Shown piece by piece: positions 1 to 8,676 of a stretch of DNA of 64,000 bases. Every line of letters starts with the position of its first letter. The first letter of the stretch is position 1. A program made the position numbers and the translations under genes. The stretch spans positions 1 through 64,000 of the forward strand of contig NZ_AEUD01000011.1 in assembly GCF_000192435.1 (NCBI RefSeq), in the 5' to 3' direction. Source of the DNA: Gordonia neofelifaecis NRRL B-59395. Lineage in GTDB: Bacteria; Actinomycetota; Actinomycetes; Mycobacteriales; Mycobacteriaceae. Below the pieces are notes generated by a model. That model was not told the origin of the DNA and searched no databases. It saw only the letters and a list, made by a program, of their open reading frames with translations.

Positions 1-1067
1 CCGATTCTCCTTGCTGAGACTCGGAACGGAACCCAGGGCGCTTCACGTTGACGGCTCGCCATTTCACTTGTGCGGCTTCGATGAGCTTGTAGGCCATCGC
101 CAGTCCCGCGGCTCGGGAGCCGGGTCCCTTGGTCACCTTGGTCCGTAACCGCACGGTGGCGAAGGTCGACTCGATCGGGTTGGTCGTGCGCAGGTGGGTC
201 CAGTGCTCGGCCGGGTAGTGGTAGAACTCCAGCAGCACATCAGCGTCGTCGACGATCTTGGCGACCGCTTTGGGATACTTCGCCCCGTAGGTCTTCTCGA
301 AGGCGGCGATGGCCTTACGGGCGTAGCCGATGTCCTCGGCGTTGTAGATCTCCTGCATCGCTTTGATCGCATTCGGATGGGCCGACTTGGGCAGTGCGGC
401 AAGCACATTGCCCTGTTTATGAAACCAGCACCGCTGCTCTCGGGTGTCCGGGAACACCTCGCGCAGCGCAGCCCAGAACCCCAGCGCCCCGTCCCCGACG
501 GCCAGGTTCGGGGCCGCCATGCCGCGGCGTCGGCACGACCGCAATAGATCGGCCCATGATTCGGTGGATTCGCGGTACCCATCGGCCAGGGCGACGAGCT
601 CTTTACGGCCGTCGGCACGCACGCCGATCATCACCAGCAGACACAGCTTCTCCTGCTCGAGCCGGACTTTGAGGTGGATGCCGTCGACCCAGAGGTAGAC
701 ATAATCGCTGGTGATGTCGCGGTCGTCGAAGGCGGCCGCTTCCTTCTGCCACTGGCTGGCCAGTCGAGTGATCGTGGCCGCCGATAACCCCGCACCCGAG
801 CCAAGAAACTGCTCCAGCGCCGGCCCAAAATCTCCCGACGACAACCCGTGCAGGTACAGCAGCGGCAACACCGCGCTGACCTCGGGGCTTTTACGTGCCC
901 AGGCCGGGATGATCCCCGACGAGAACCGTTGGCGTTCACCAGTTTCAGGGTCGACCCGTTTGTCGTTGACCCTTGGTGCCCGCACCGGAACCGCACCGGC
1001 GGCGGTCATCACCTCCCGCGGGTTGTGGTAGCCGTTACGCACCACCAGCCGGCGCCCATCCTCATCG
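1..1067 (-). pseudogene. IS256-family transposase, truncated at the N-terminus
   Basis: Translating the minus strand gives one continuous frame with the catalytic core of an IS256 (mutator-type) transposase. It contains LVVRNGYHNP, then PRVNDKRVDPETGERQRFSS, the first acidic residue in YLWVDGIHLKVRLEQ, the second in AVGDGALGFW and the glutamate in TTNPIESTFATVR, so all three DDE residues are present. The expected N-terminal 60-80 residues are missing: the frame runs straight into the terminal sequence of an IS3-type element at 1068. At the left edge the protein follows WRAVNV with an atypical tail, so the C-terminus may also be disrupted; the window edge prevents checking. The element is probably non-functional. 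Confidence 0.8.
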
Positions 1068-1385
1068 TGAATCGCCCCGGCGTGTCCGGAGACTCTGTTC
1101 GTTGGGAAGGATGGAGTCATGTCAGGAAGTGGGACGAAGAGGTACCCGGCCGAGATGCGTGAGCGGGCGATCCGGATGGTCGCTGAGATTCGGGCTGAGG
1201 ATGACTCGGAGTGGGCAGCGATGGGCAAGGTCGCTGAGCTACTCGGGATAGGTACGCCAGAAACGGTCCGCAAGTGGTGTCGTCGGGCCGAGGTCGATGC
1301 TGGCCAGCGGCCGGGAACAACGACTGAGGAATCGGCCGAACTCAAGCGACTCAGACGCGAGAACACTGAATTGAAGCGGGCTAAC
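1068..1385 (+). mobile_element. Left-end remnant of an IS3-family element
   Basis: It begins with TGAATCGCCCCGG, identical over 13 bases to the left end of the complete IS3 element at 6698. It carries the start of an orfA and is cut at about 1385 by a second IS3 element. No right half is present: the sequence beyond that second element (after 2654) is mmpL. The remnant therefore lost its orfB and right end by insertion plus deletion or recombination. Confidence 0.7.
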
Positions 1386-1415
1386 GGGACTGCTGCACGT
1401 ATAGGTGACATCTGA
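1119..1415 (+). pseudogene. IS3 orfA (helix-turn-helix subunit), 3' truncated
   Basis: The ATG follows a purine-rich GGAAGGATGGAG. The product starts MSGSGTKRYPAEMRERAIRM, has the IS3 OrfA helix-turn-helix (VAELLGIGTPETVRKW) and the PGTTTEESAELKRLRREN start of the leucine-zipper segment. After ELKRANG at about residue 89 the homology ends, exactly where the next IS3 element begins; the last eight residues come from that element. It resembles, but is not identical to, orfA at 6750. Without an orfB it cannot supply transposase. Confidence 0.75.
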
Positions 1416-1454
1416 TCTGGCTTGCCCGAGGGTGGGCCTGGAAGGATGACTATC

Positions 1455-1763
1455 GTGCCTAAGCCTTATCCGCAGGAGTTCCGCGACGATGTGGTCCGGG
1501 TAGCCCGAGACCGTGAACCTGGCGTGACACTCGCGCAGGTCGCGAAAGACTTCGGGATCCATGAGATGACCCTGGCCAAGTGGATGCGCCGCGTCGCCAT
1601 CGACGACGGACACAAGCCTGGAACAACGTCGACCGAATCTGCCGAACTGAGAGAGCTTCGGAAGCGGAATCGGTTGTTGGAGCAGGAGAACGAGGTCCTG
1701 CGACGGGCTGCGGCATATCTGTCGCAGGCGAACCTTCCGGGAAAAGGCTCTACCCGCTCGTGA
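1455..1763 (+). CDS. IS3-family transposase OrfA
   Basis: Small DNA-binding subunit of the element. The frame opens further upstream, but GTG 1455 (MPKPYPQEFRDDVV) sits 9 bases after GGAAGG at 1440-1445, whereas ATG 1446 directly abuts that site, so I prefer the GTG. The helix-turn-helix is LAQVAKDFGIHEMTLAKWM, followed by PGTTSTESAELRELRKRN and a leucine-zipper-like helix. Its TGA overlaps the GTG of orfB (1760), and GGAAAAGG just before gives a possible frameshift site for an OrfAB fusion. About 102 residues, normal for the family. Confidence 0.8.
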   Translation: MPKPYPQEFRDDVVRVARDREPGVTLAQVAKDFGIHEMTLAKWMRRVAIDDGHKPGTTSTESAELRELRKRNRLLEQENEVLRRAAAYLSQANLPGKGSTRS

Positions 1764-2620
1764 AAGAGCTCGCCGCCGACGGAATCCCCGTCACGGTGAC
1801 GTTCCGGGTACTCAAGCTCTCCAGACAGCCCTACTACCGGTGGCTCAGGGACGCGGTCACCGCGGCAGACTGGGTCGAAGCGGAGCGGGCGAACGCCCTG
1901 TTCGACGCGCATCGTGATGACCCGGAGTTCGGGTACCGCTTCCTCGCCGATGAAGCCGAAGCTGCTGGTCAGCCGATGAGCGGGCGGACGGCATGGCGGA
2001 TCTGCTCGGCCAACCAGTGGTGGTCGAGCTTCGGCAAGAAACGTGGGAAGAACGGTAAGAAGCCGGGCCCGCCTGTGCACGACGATCTGGTCGAACGCGA
2101 CTTCACCGCCGACACACCGGACCAAGTGTGGCTCACTGATATCACCGAGCATTGGACCGACGAGGGCAAGCTCTACCTCTGCGCGATCAAAGACGCCTGC
2201 TCGGGGCGGATCGTCGGCTACAGCATCGACTCCAGGATGAAGTCCCGTCTCGCCGTGACCGCTCTGGACAACGCTGTTGCCCGCCGAGAGGACGATGTTT
2301 CGGGTTGTATTGTCCATTCGGACAGGGGCTCTCAATTCCGGTCGCGGAAGTTCGTGTCCGCGCTCAACCGACACGGCCTGGTTGGGTCCATGGGCAGAGT
2401 CGGTGCCGCCGGCGACAACGCAGCGATGGAATCGTTCTTCGCGCTCCTCCAGAAGGACGTCCTGGACCGGCACCGCTGGAGCACCCGCGAGCAGTTGCGG
2501 ATCGCGATCGTCACCTGGATCGAACGGACCTACCACCGACGCCGTCGTCAGGCCCGCCTCGGCCGGTTGACCCCGATCGAATACGAGACGATCATCAACA
2601 CAGCCGCCTCAGCGGCATGA
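1760..2620 (+). CDS. IS3-family transposase OrfB (DDE integrase)
   Basis: Catalytic subunit of about 286 residues starting at a GTG overlapping the orfA stop, so made by coupling or as a frameshifted OrfAB. An rve-type core is complete: D127 in VWLTDITEH, D188 in IVHSDRGSQF and E224 in NAAMESFFALLQKDV, followed by the usual HRRRRQARLGRLTPIEYE end. All acidic residues are present and there is no internal stop, so the element looks potentially active. Identification to the IS3 family is firm; I do not name a subgroup. Confidence 0.88.
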   Translation: MKELAADGIPVTVTFRVLKLSRQPYYRWLRDAVTAADWVEAERANALFDAHRDDPEFGYRFLADEAEAAGQPMSGRTAWRICSANQWWSSFGKKRGKNGKKPGPPVHDDLVERDFTADTPDQVWLTDITEHWTDEGKLYLCAIKDACSGRIVGYSIDSRMKSRLAVTALDNAVARREDDVSGCIVHSDRGSQFRSRKFVSALNRHGLVGSMGRVGAAGDNAAMESFFALLQKDVLDRHRWSTREQLRIAIVTWIERTYHRRRRQARLGRLTPIEYETIINTAASAA

Positions 2621-2660
2621 CACCGAAACTGTCACCTGGTCGTGCAGCAGTCCCCCGGCT

Positions 2661-5600
2661 TTATGTTTGCTTTGCGGGGTGGGGTCGGTGGCGGCGTTGG
2701 GTGGGAGGGGTCGTTGGCTTTTGGGGCCACCAGCTTGCGTTGCCGAGGAGTGTGGCGATGGCTGGTACCACGATGGTGCGGACGATGAAGGTGTCGATGA
2801 GAAGGCCTACGCCGATGATGAGTCCGACTTGGGTCATGATGCCGATGGAACCGGCGATGAGGCCGAACATGCTGGCGGCGAAGATGAGGCCTGCTGAGGT
2901 GATAACTGAGCCGGTGTTGGTGACGGTGCGGAGCACTCCGACTCGGACGTTGTGATGTGATTCTTCGCGCAATCGTGAGACCAGCAGCATGTTGTAGTCG
3001 GCGCCGACGGCTACCAGGACGATGAACGCTAATAGGGGCACAGGCCAAGCGATGTCGGTGTGGAGTATGTGCTGAAAGATCAGGACGCCTATGCCCAATG
3101 CTGCGGTGTAGTTGAGTACGACGGTGCCGAGTAGGTAGATGGGTGCGACCAGTGAGCGCAGCAGGATGATCAGGATGATGCCGACGATGGCCAGGGTGGC
3201 CAGGGCCAGGAGGCGGAAGTCGTTGGTGAGCAGTCGTTGCAGGTCGGCGTTGATAGCGGGGAAGCCGGCGACGGAGACGGTGGAGTCGGTCAGGGTGGTG
3301 TTGGGTTTTGCGTCGTTGGCGACGGTGGCGATGGTGCTGGCCAGGCGCATGGCGTCCGCGCTGTAGGGGTCGAAGCTTGTCTGGACGGCGTAGCGCACGG
3401 TGTGTCCGTCCGGGGAGATGAATTGGCGCGCAACGTCGGCGAATTGCTGGTCAGCGAAAGCATCTTTGGGTAAGTAGAAGCCGGTGGCCGAGTCCGAGCC
3501 GCGGGTTTCGCGCGCGGTGGTCTGTAGTTGGGCGGCGAGCGTGGCCATGCCGGCGAGTTGTTGAAGGTTGCTGTCGACGAGTGCAGATACGCCTTCGGCG
3601 AGTGTTCGCGAGCCGGCGGCGAGTTGGGAGACCCCGGTCTGCAGTTGGGCGAGTTTGGTTGGCAGGTCTTGGGCCCCGATGGTTCCCAGCGTGGTCTCGA
3701 GGGTGGCGACGGTGGCGTTGAGTTGGTTGGTGACCGCGGTGAGGGGGGTGTCCATCTGCGCGAGCTGGGTGGACAGTGTCGTGATCTGGGTGAAGAACCC
3801 GCTGTCGCGGAGTGCGGCGAGATCGCGGGCTTGTTGGCGCAGGGTGCTGCATTGGGGTAGTTGAGTGCACAGCGCTGAGTTATCCAGTAACGGGAGCACT
3901 GAGGTGATTGTGGCTATGGCGGCTGATGACTGTTCGGCCAGGGCTGCTAGCTGAGGGGCGTTCTGCGCGGCTTGGTCGAGTTGGGGTGCGGCGGCGGTCA
4001 GTGTTTGTAGAAGTGGTTGGTATTGACCTATTTCGGCCCCGATGGTGGTGACTTGGTTAAGAATGCCAGCCAGTGGGGTGAGATTGGTGCGGATCTGTAT
4101 GTCGAGTTGTTCGAGGCCGTCGGCGAGTTGGTCTGCACCAGAACGCAATTGTTCGAGGTCACCTTTGCGGGCTTGGCCCTCACCCACTGAGCCGGCCACC
4201 CGATCGCCGATCTGCCCGTTCTGCCAGGAGAGTTGGGCTTGTTCGAGTTTGGCTCCGGTCGGGCGAGTGACACCGACCACACGGGTGACGCCGGGGATCT
4301 GCGCAATCCGAGCTGCCATCTGATCAAGGTCGGCAAGTCCGTTGGTTGTTCTCAGATCGGTGGGCGAATCCACGACGACAAATTCCGCGATGGTGATGTC
4401 TTGCGGGAAGTGCCGGTTGAGCAGTGCGTAACCTTCGTTGCTGTCGGTGGTTGTGGGTTGACCGTCTCGGTCGTCGTAGGTGATCTGAATGCCCAGCGCG
4501 GTGACGCTCAGGATCGTCAATCCGACGAGGCTGACGGCCAGCAACGGCGCCGGGCGGCGTACGACGAGGACCGCGATGCGGTTCCAGTAGCGCCGCGTGA
4601 GGTCTTTGCGCGGGGCACCCCACCCCCATCGCGCAGCCCACAGCAGCACTGGCGGCAACAACGTGACGGTGGCGAGGAATCCGATGAGGATCGCCACTGC
4701 GCAGGCGGGGCCGAGGGTGGCGAAGACGCTGAGCTGCCCGAAGACCATGGCTAAGAACGCGAGAGCAACAGTGCTTGCCGACGCAAGGATCACCCGTCCG
4801 ATGGTGGCGGTGGCATCGATGAGAGCGTCGGACGCGGCGGCGCCTTGGCGCAGCCTTTCGTGGTATCTGCTGATCACAAAGACCGAATAGTCCACACCGG
4901 CGCCGAGCAAGATGACGGTCATGAACGCAACGGTGAATTGCGAGACTGGCATGCCCAGTTCGCCTAACGCAGACATGACTCCGCGGGCTACGGCGAGACT
5001 GATACCGATGACCAGAAGCGGTAGCAACGCAGTGAACACCGACCGATAGACGATCAGCAAGATTATGGCGATCAGCACGACGGTGGCGATGGTGATGACC
5101 ACCAGATCCTTTTCAGCGGTGACGATTTGGTCGCTGAAGGTCGCTGTTGGTCCGGTCACGTGGACTGTCGTGCTGGTGCCGGTAAAGACCTCTGCTGCGG
5201 TCTCGCGGATCGATTCCACAGCGTGGGCCGCCGTCGGCCCGCCGAGGCTGCCGCTGACCCCGACGGGCAAGTACCAGGCTTTGCCGTCTTCGCTGAGCGC
5301 TTGTCGGGCAGTGATCGGGTCGGCGAGCAGGTCGCGTACGGCCTGCACATCATCGCGGTCGGCGCGGAGCCGGACCACGAGGTCGTCATAGCGTTGGCGG
5401 GCGGGCTCGGTGAGTCCGGCCGGATCTTCCATTGCCACGAACACCGTGGTCTTCGCGCCCTTTTCGTCGAACGCCTCGCCCATGCGATCGAGCGCCTGAA
5501 ACGACGGCACGCCCTTAGGAATTGGGTCCACCGATTGCTGGCGCACAACTGTTTCCAACTGGGGAAACAGCACAGCCAACACCACGGCAACAGCCACCCA

Positions 5601-5702
5601 GACGCCCGCTACCAGCGCTTTGTGCGACAAGACGAAGCGTCCCACCTGCCCCAGCGACCGGCTGTACTCACCGCGACCGGTCGATCGCCGAAGCTTCACC
5701 AC
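2661..5702 (-). CDS. MmpL-family RND transporter
   Basis: A 1013-residue inner-membrane protein with the MMPL layout: TM1 (about 22-46), a periplasmic loop, TM2-6 (about 200-360), a large second loop (about 410-800) rich in Leu/Gln/Ala heptads that looks coiled-coil, then TM7-12. The proton-relay Asp-Tyr pairs are present: GAGVDYSVFVISRYHERLRQG at 271-272 and VGADYNMLLVSR at 902-903. Family members export lipids, siderophores or drugs by proton motive force; the substrate cannot be told here. The start is a GTG (5702). The gene lies downstream of a tetR with an operator-like palindrome between. Its 3' end is 6 bases from an IS end, and its base composition looks less GC-rich than the core genes, consistent with acquisition. 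Confidence 0.92.
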   Translation of the reverse strand: MVKLRRSTGRGEYSRSLGQVGRFVLSHKALVAGVWVAVAVVLAVLFPQLETVVRQQSVDPIPKGVPSFQALDRMGEAFDEKGAKTTVFVAMEDPAGLTEPARQRYDDLVVRLRADRDDVQAVRDLLADPITARQALSEDGKAWYLPVGVSGSLGGPTAAHAVESIRETAAEVFTGTSTTVHVTGPTATFSDQIVTAEKDLVVITIATVVLIAIILLIVYRSVFTALLPLLVIGISLAVARGVMSALGELGMPVSQFTVAFMTVILLGAGVDYSVFVISRYHERLRQGAAASDALIDATATIGRVILASASTVALAFLAMVFGQLSVFATLGPACAVAILIGFLATVTLLPPVLLWAARWGWGAPRKDLTRRYWNRIAVLVVRRPAPLLAVSLVGLTILSVTALGIQITYDDRDGQPTTTDSNEGYALLNRHFPQDITIAEFVVVDSPTDLRTTNGLADLDQMAARIAQIPGVTRVVGVTRPTGAKLEQAQLSWQNGQIGDRVAGSVGEGQARKGDLEQLRSGADQLADGLEQLDIQIRTNLTPLAGILNQVTTIGAEIGQYQPLLQTLTAAAPQLDQAAQNAPQLAALAEQSSAAIATITSVLPLLDNSALCTQLPQCSTLRQQARDLAALRDSGFFTQITTLSTQLAQMDTPLTAVTNQLNATVATLETTLGTIGAQDLPTKLAQLQTGVSQLAAGSRTLAEGVSALVDSNLQQLAGMATLAAQLQTTARETRGSDSATGFYLPKDAFADQQFADVARQFISPDGHTVRYAVQTSFDPYSADAMRLASTIATVANDAKPNTTLTDSTVSVAGFPAINADLQRLLTNDFRLLALATLAIVGIILIILLRSLVAPIYLLGTVVLNYTAALGIGVLIFQHILHTDIAWPVPLLAFIVLVAVGADYNMLLVSRLREESHHNVRVGVLRTVTNTGSVITSAGLIFAASMFGLIAGSIGIMTQVGLIIGVGLLIDTFIVRTIVVPAIATLLGNASWWPQKPTTPPTQRRHRPHPAKQT

Positions 5703-5760
5703 TGCTCACGCATCCATCGCTGCGTTGGCATCGCACACCCTTCGACAAATGAATCAATCG

Positions 5761-5789
5761 GTATTACTACGCTACAGCATGTAGCGAAA
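5761..5789 (-). promoter_or_regulatory. Candidate mmpL promoter containing a palindromic operator
   Basis: On the minus strand TTTCGC (complement of 5784-5789) is 17 bases from TAATAC (complement of 5761-5766), a plausible -35/-10 pair about 60 bases before the mmpL start. Inside the spacer is a perfect inverted repeat, CGCTACA-GCA-TGTAGCG, at 5770-5786. A repressor bound there would block polymerase. The adjacent TetR gene is the obvious candidate; this is inferred from position and symmetry only. Confidence 0.5.
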
Positions 5790-5823
5790 GGAATGGATTG
5801 TTCGGCGACGCGGGACTATCGGA

Positions 5824-6405
5824 TCAGCGGCGGTGGGCGGCGAGAAAGTCGTCGACAAGCTGTTCGCAGTCCGCGCCACTCATCGAGCGAAGGCCGGACA
5901 GCCGCGCGAAGACCAGCGGGCCCACGAGCTGGGTGATGGCCACGCCGGGATCGAACTCGTCGAGTTCCTTCTGGGCGGCGGCGCTCTGCAACACCTGATC
6001 GAACGGTTCCCGGTACTGCGCGATGACACGAGCGCGCAGCGGCGCGAGGGTGTTCTGCTGCTCCCCGGGCTCCTCCGGCACCATCGCCAGCCACGCCAAG
6101 GCGGTCAATTGCAGTGGCGCCTGCTCGATCAACGCAGCCTGAGCACGGACCAACCGCACCAAACTGTCGCGGATTGGTCCGTGCGCGTCAGGGACGTCGG
6201 CGTGGGGCAACAATCGTTCGAACGCCGCAGCCAACAAATCGGTGGTGCCGTCGAAATGCCGGTAAAACGTCGTTCGAGCCACCCGCGACATCCGGGAGAC
6301 CGCCCCGACCGTGACTGCATCAACCCCGCCGGTCTTCAACAGGGCAGATGCCGCATCAACCAACCGGTTGCGTGAACGAACCAAACGCGGGTCTTTGTCA
6401 TCCAT
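5824..6405 (-). CDS. TetR/AcrR-family transcriptional regulator
   Basis: A 193-residue repressor-type protein. The N-terminal helix-turn-helix is at about 31-51 (VTVGAVSRMSRVARTTFYRHF), the TetR_N signature; the rest is the helical ligand-binding and dimerisation domain ending QLVDDFLAAHRR. I chose ATG 6405 because AAGGACGTG precedes it with good spacing; ATG 6447 would add 14 residues, and the still longer frame starts inside the neighbouring IS. It is co-directional with and 121 bases upstream of mmpL, with a palindromic site in the gap, so it probably controls mmpL in response to a transported or related compound. Confidence 0.87.
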   Translation of the reverse strand: MDDKDPRLVRSRNRLVDAASALLKTGGVDAVTVGAVSRMSRVARTTFYRHFDGTTDLLAAAFERLLPHADVPDAHGPIRDSLVRLVRAQAALIEQAPLQLTALAWLAMVPEEPGEQQNTLAPLRARVIAQYREPFDQVLQSAAAQKELDEFDPGVAITQLVGPLVFARLSGLRSMSGADCEQLVDDFLAAHRR

Positions 6406-6697
6406 CACGTCCTTGGACCGAGGACCCGCGTCGCGCCTGGCCGCCATCACCGCACCCACACTCCCATCCCCGAGACTGCTCTCGGGCGCCTGGCGATCTT
6501 GGTTCGCACGAAGTGCTACTGATAATAGCGAAAGTCGAGGAGTGTCCGCCGGGCTAGTCGTGCAATTCACCTGTTCGACACCCCGACCCGGCAGGAAGGT
6601 CGGCGCCACGGTGCCCGCCTCCGGGGTACCTTCGGCGAAGGGTTGGTAGATCAATTCGGGGCTTGGCGGCAGGGCTGGGGTGGGTACTGCTGAAGGG
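6406..6697. other. Gap between tetR and IS3 element
   Basis: Open frames run through in several frames but none has a recognisable domain or a good ribosome-binding site. It should hold the tetR promoter. I see no remnant of the 5' part of the EcsC-like gene whose 3' end lies on the other side of the IS. Confidence 0.4.
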
Positions 6698-6749
6698 TGA
6701 ATCGCCCCGGGTCTGGTGGAGGCTCTGAATCCACGGGAGGATGAGGAGC

Positions 6750-7996
<1,247 letters not shown>

Positions 7997-8014
7997 CAAA
8001 CCCGGGGCGATTCA

Positions 8015-8404
8015 CTGTTCATCGGCGTGATGTTTGGCGTGAACGCGGCCCAGGCCGGAGTGGCGCAAGTCTCGAAGTTGATCGCAAGTGAAGTGGCCAG
8101 GAAGCTGCCGCAGAAGGCTCTCACCAAGGGTGCGATATATCCGGTGGTCAAGAAGGTTGCAGGGCTCCTGGGCATTCAGATGACCAAGCAGGTCTTCGCC
8201 AAGAGCGCAGCCAAGGTCGTGCCGCTGGTAGGCGCGGTTGTCTCGGGAAGCCTGACCTTCGTCACGTTCATGCCGATGTCGAAGCGGCTCCAGAAGCACC
8301 TCGCAACCCTTCCGCTGACCAAGCCCGGTCACGGAGTCACCGAGCAAGCGTCGAATCCGCCGAGCACATCCCCAAAACCAGCACCAACGTCATCTGCGAA
8401 TTAG
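8015..8404 (+). pseudogene. 3' fragment of an EcsC-like gene cut by the IS
   Basis: The frame is open from the IS end (LFIGVMFGVNAAQAGVAQ) to a TAG at 8402-8404; the first possible start is GTG 8027. The segment about 70-100 residues in, AAKVVPLVGAVVSGSLTFVT, followed by a conserved-looking helix (MSKRLQKHL), resembles the C-terminal part of EcsC-family proteins, then a Pro/Ser/Thr-rich tail. EcsC proteins are larger than 200 residues, so the N-terminal part is missing; it is not found left of the IS. The function of EcsC proteins is not well defined. Family assignment is by pattern memory and moderately sure. Confidence 0.55.
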
Positions 8405-8676
8405 ACGAGCTCATCCCACAAGCCAATCGCCGATAGCCTGCCGCCAGCCGCCGGTCACTTCAGCCCCTTCGTCGCCCGGTTTCACCCGCGCACTCGGCGA
8501 TTTCCAGGAATAGATTCCCCGGCAAAATTAGCAGGAAATCATACCGAAACGCGGGCTACGGGCAACGCTCGCCTGACCATGTTTGCCCTAGTCAGGGCGA
8601 TTCTTACGCCGTGATCAGGCTTGTTAAACAAGCGGGACCACCTTGCTAATCTTCGCTGCATCTCGACATCGAGCCG
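8405..8676. other. Intergenic region after the EcsC fragment and dnaB (convergent ends)
   Basis: No gene seen. Two short perfect inverted repeats are present: GCCCT-AGTC-AGGGC at 8585-8598 and GCTTGTT-A-AACAAGC at 8619-8633. Neither is followed by a clear T-run. They could serve as weak terminators for dnaB, or the second as a protein-binding site. Confidence 0.4.

Larger units (their letters stand above)
1386..2654 (+). mobile_element. Complete IS3-family insertion sequence (about 1.27 kb)
   Basis: The ends are imperfect inverted repeats. GGGACTGCTGCACG at 1386-1399 matches the complement of 2641-2654, and a second block, AGGTGACA, lies inside each end after a few mismatches. Between them lie orfA and orfB in the usual overlapping arrangement. 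It is inserted in the orfA of another IS3 remnant. I see no clear target duplication, and the two flanks belong to different genes (IS remnant left, mmpL right), which suggests a rearrangement after insertion. Confidence 0.8.

Noticed and set aside
8585-8633. dnaB terminator
   Set aside because: The two short palindromes lack a T-run and the stems are 5 and 7 bases; kept only as intergenic notes.
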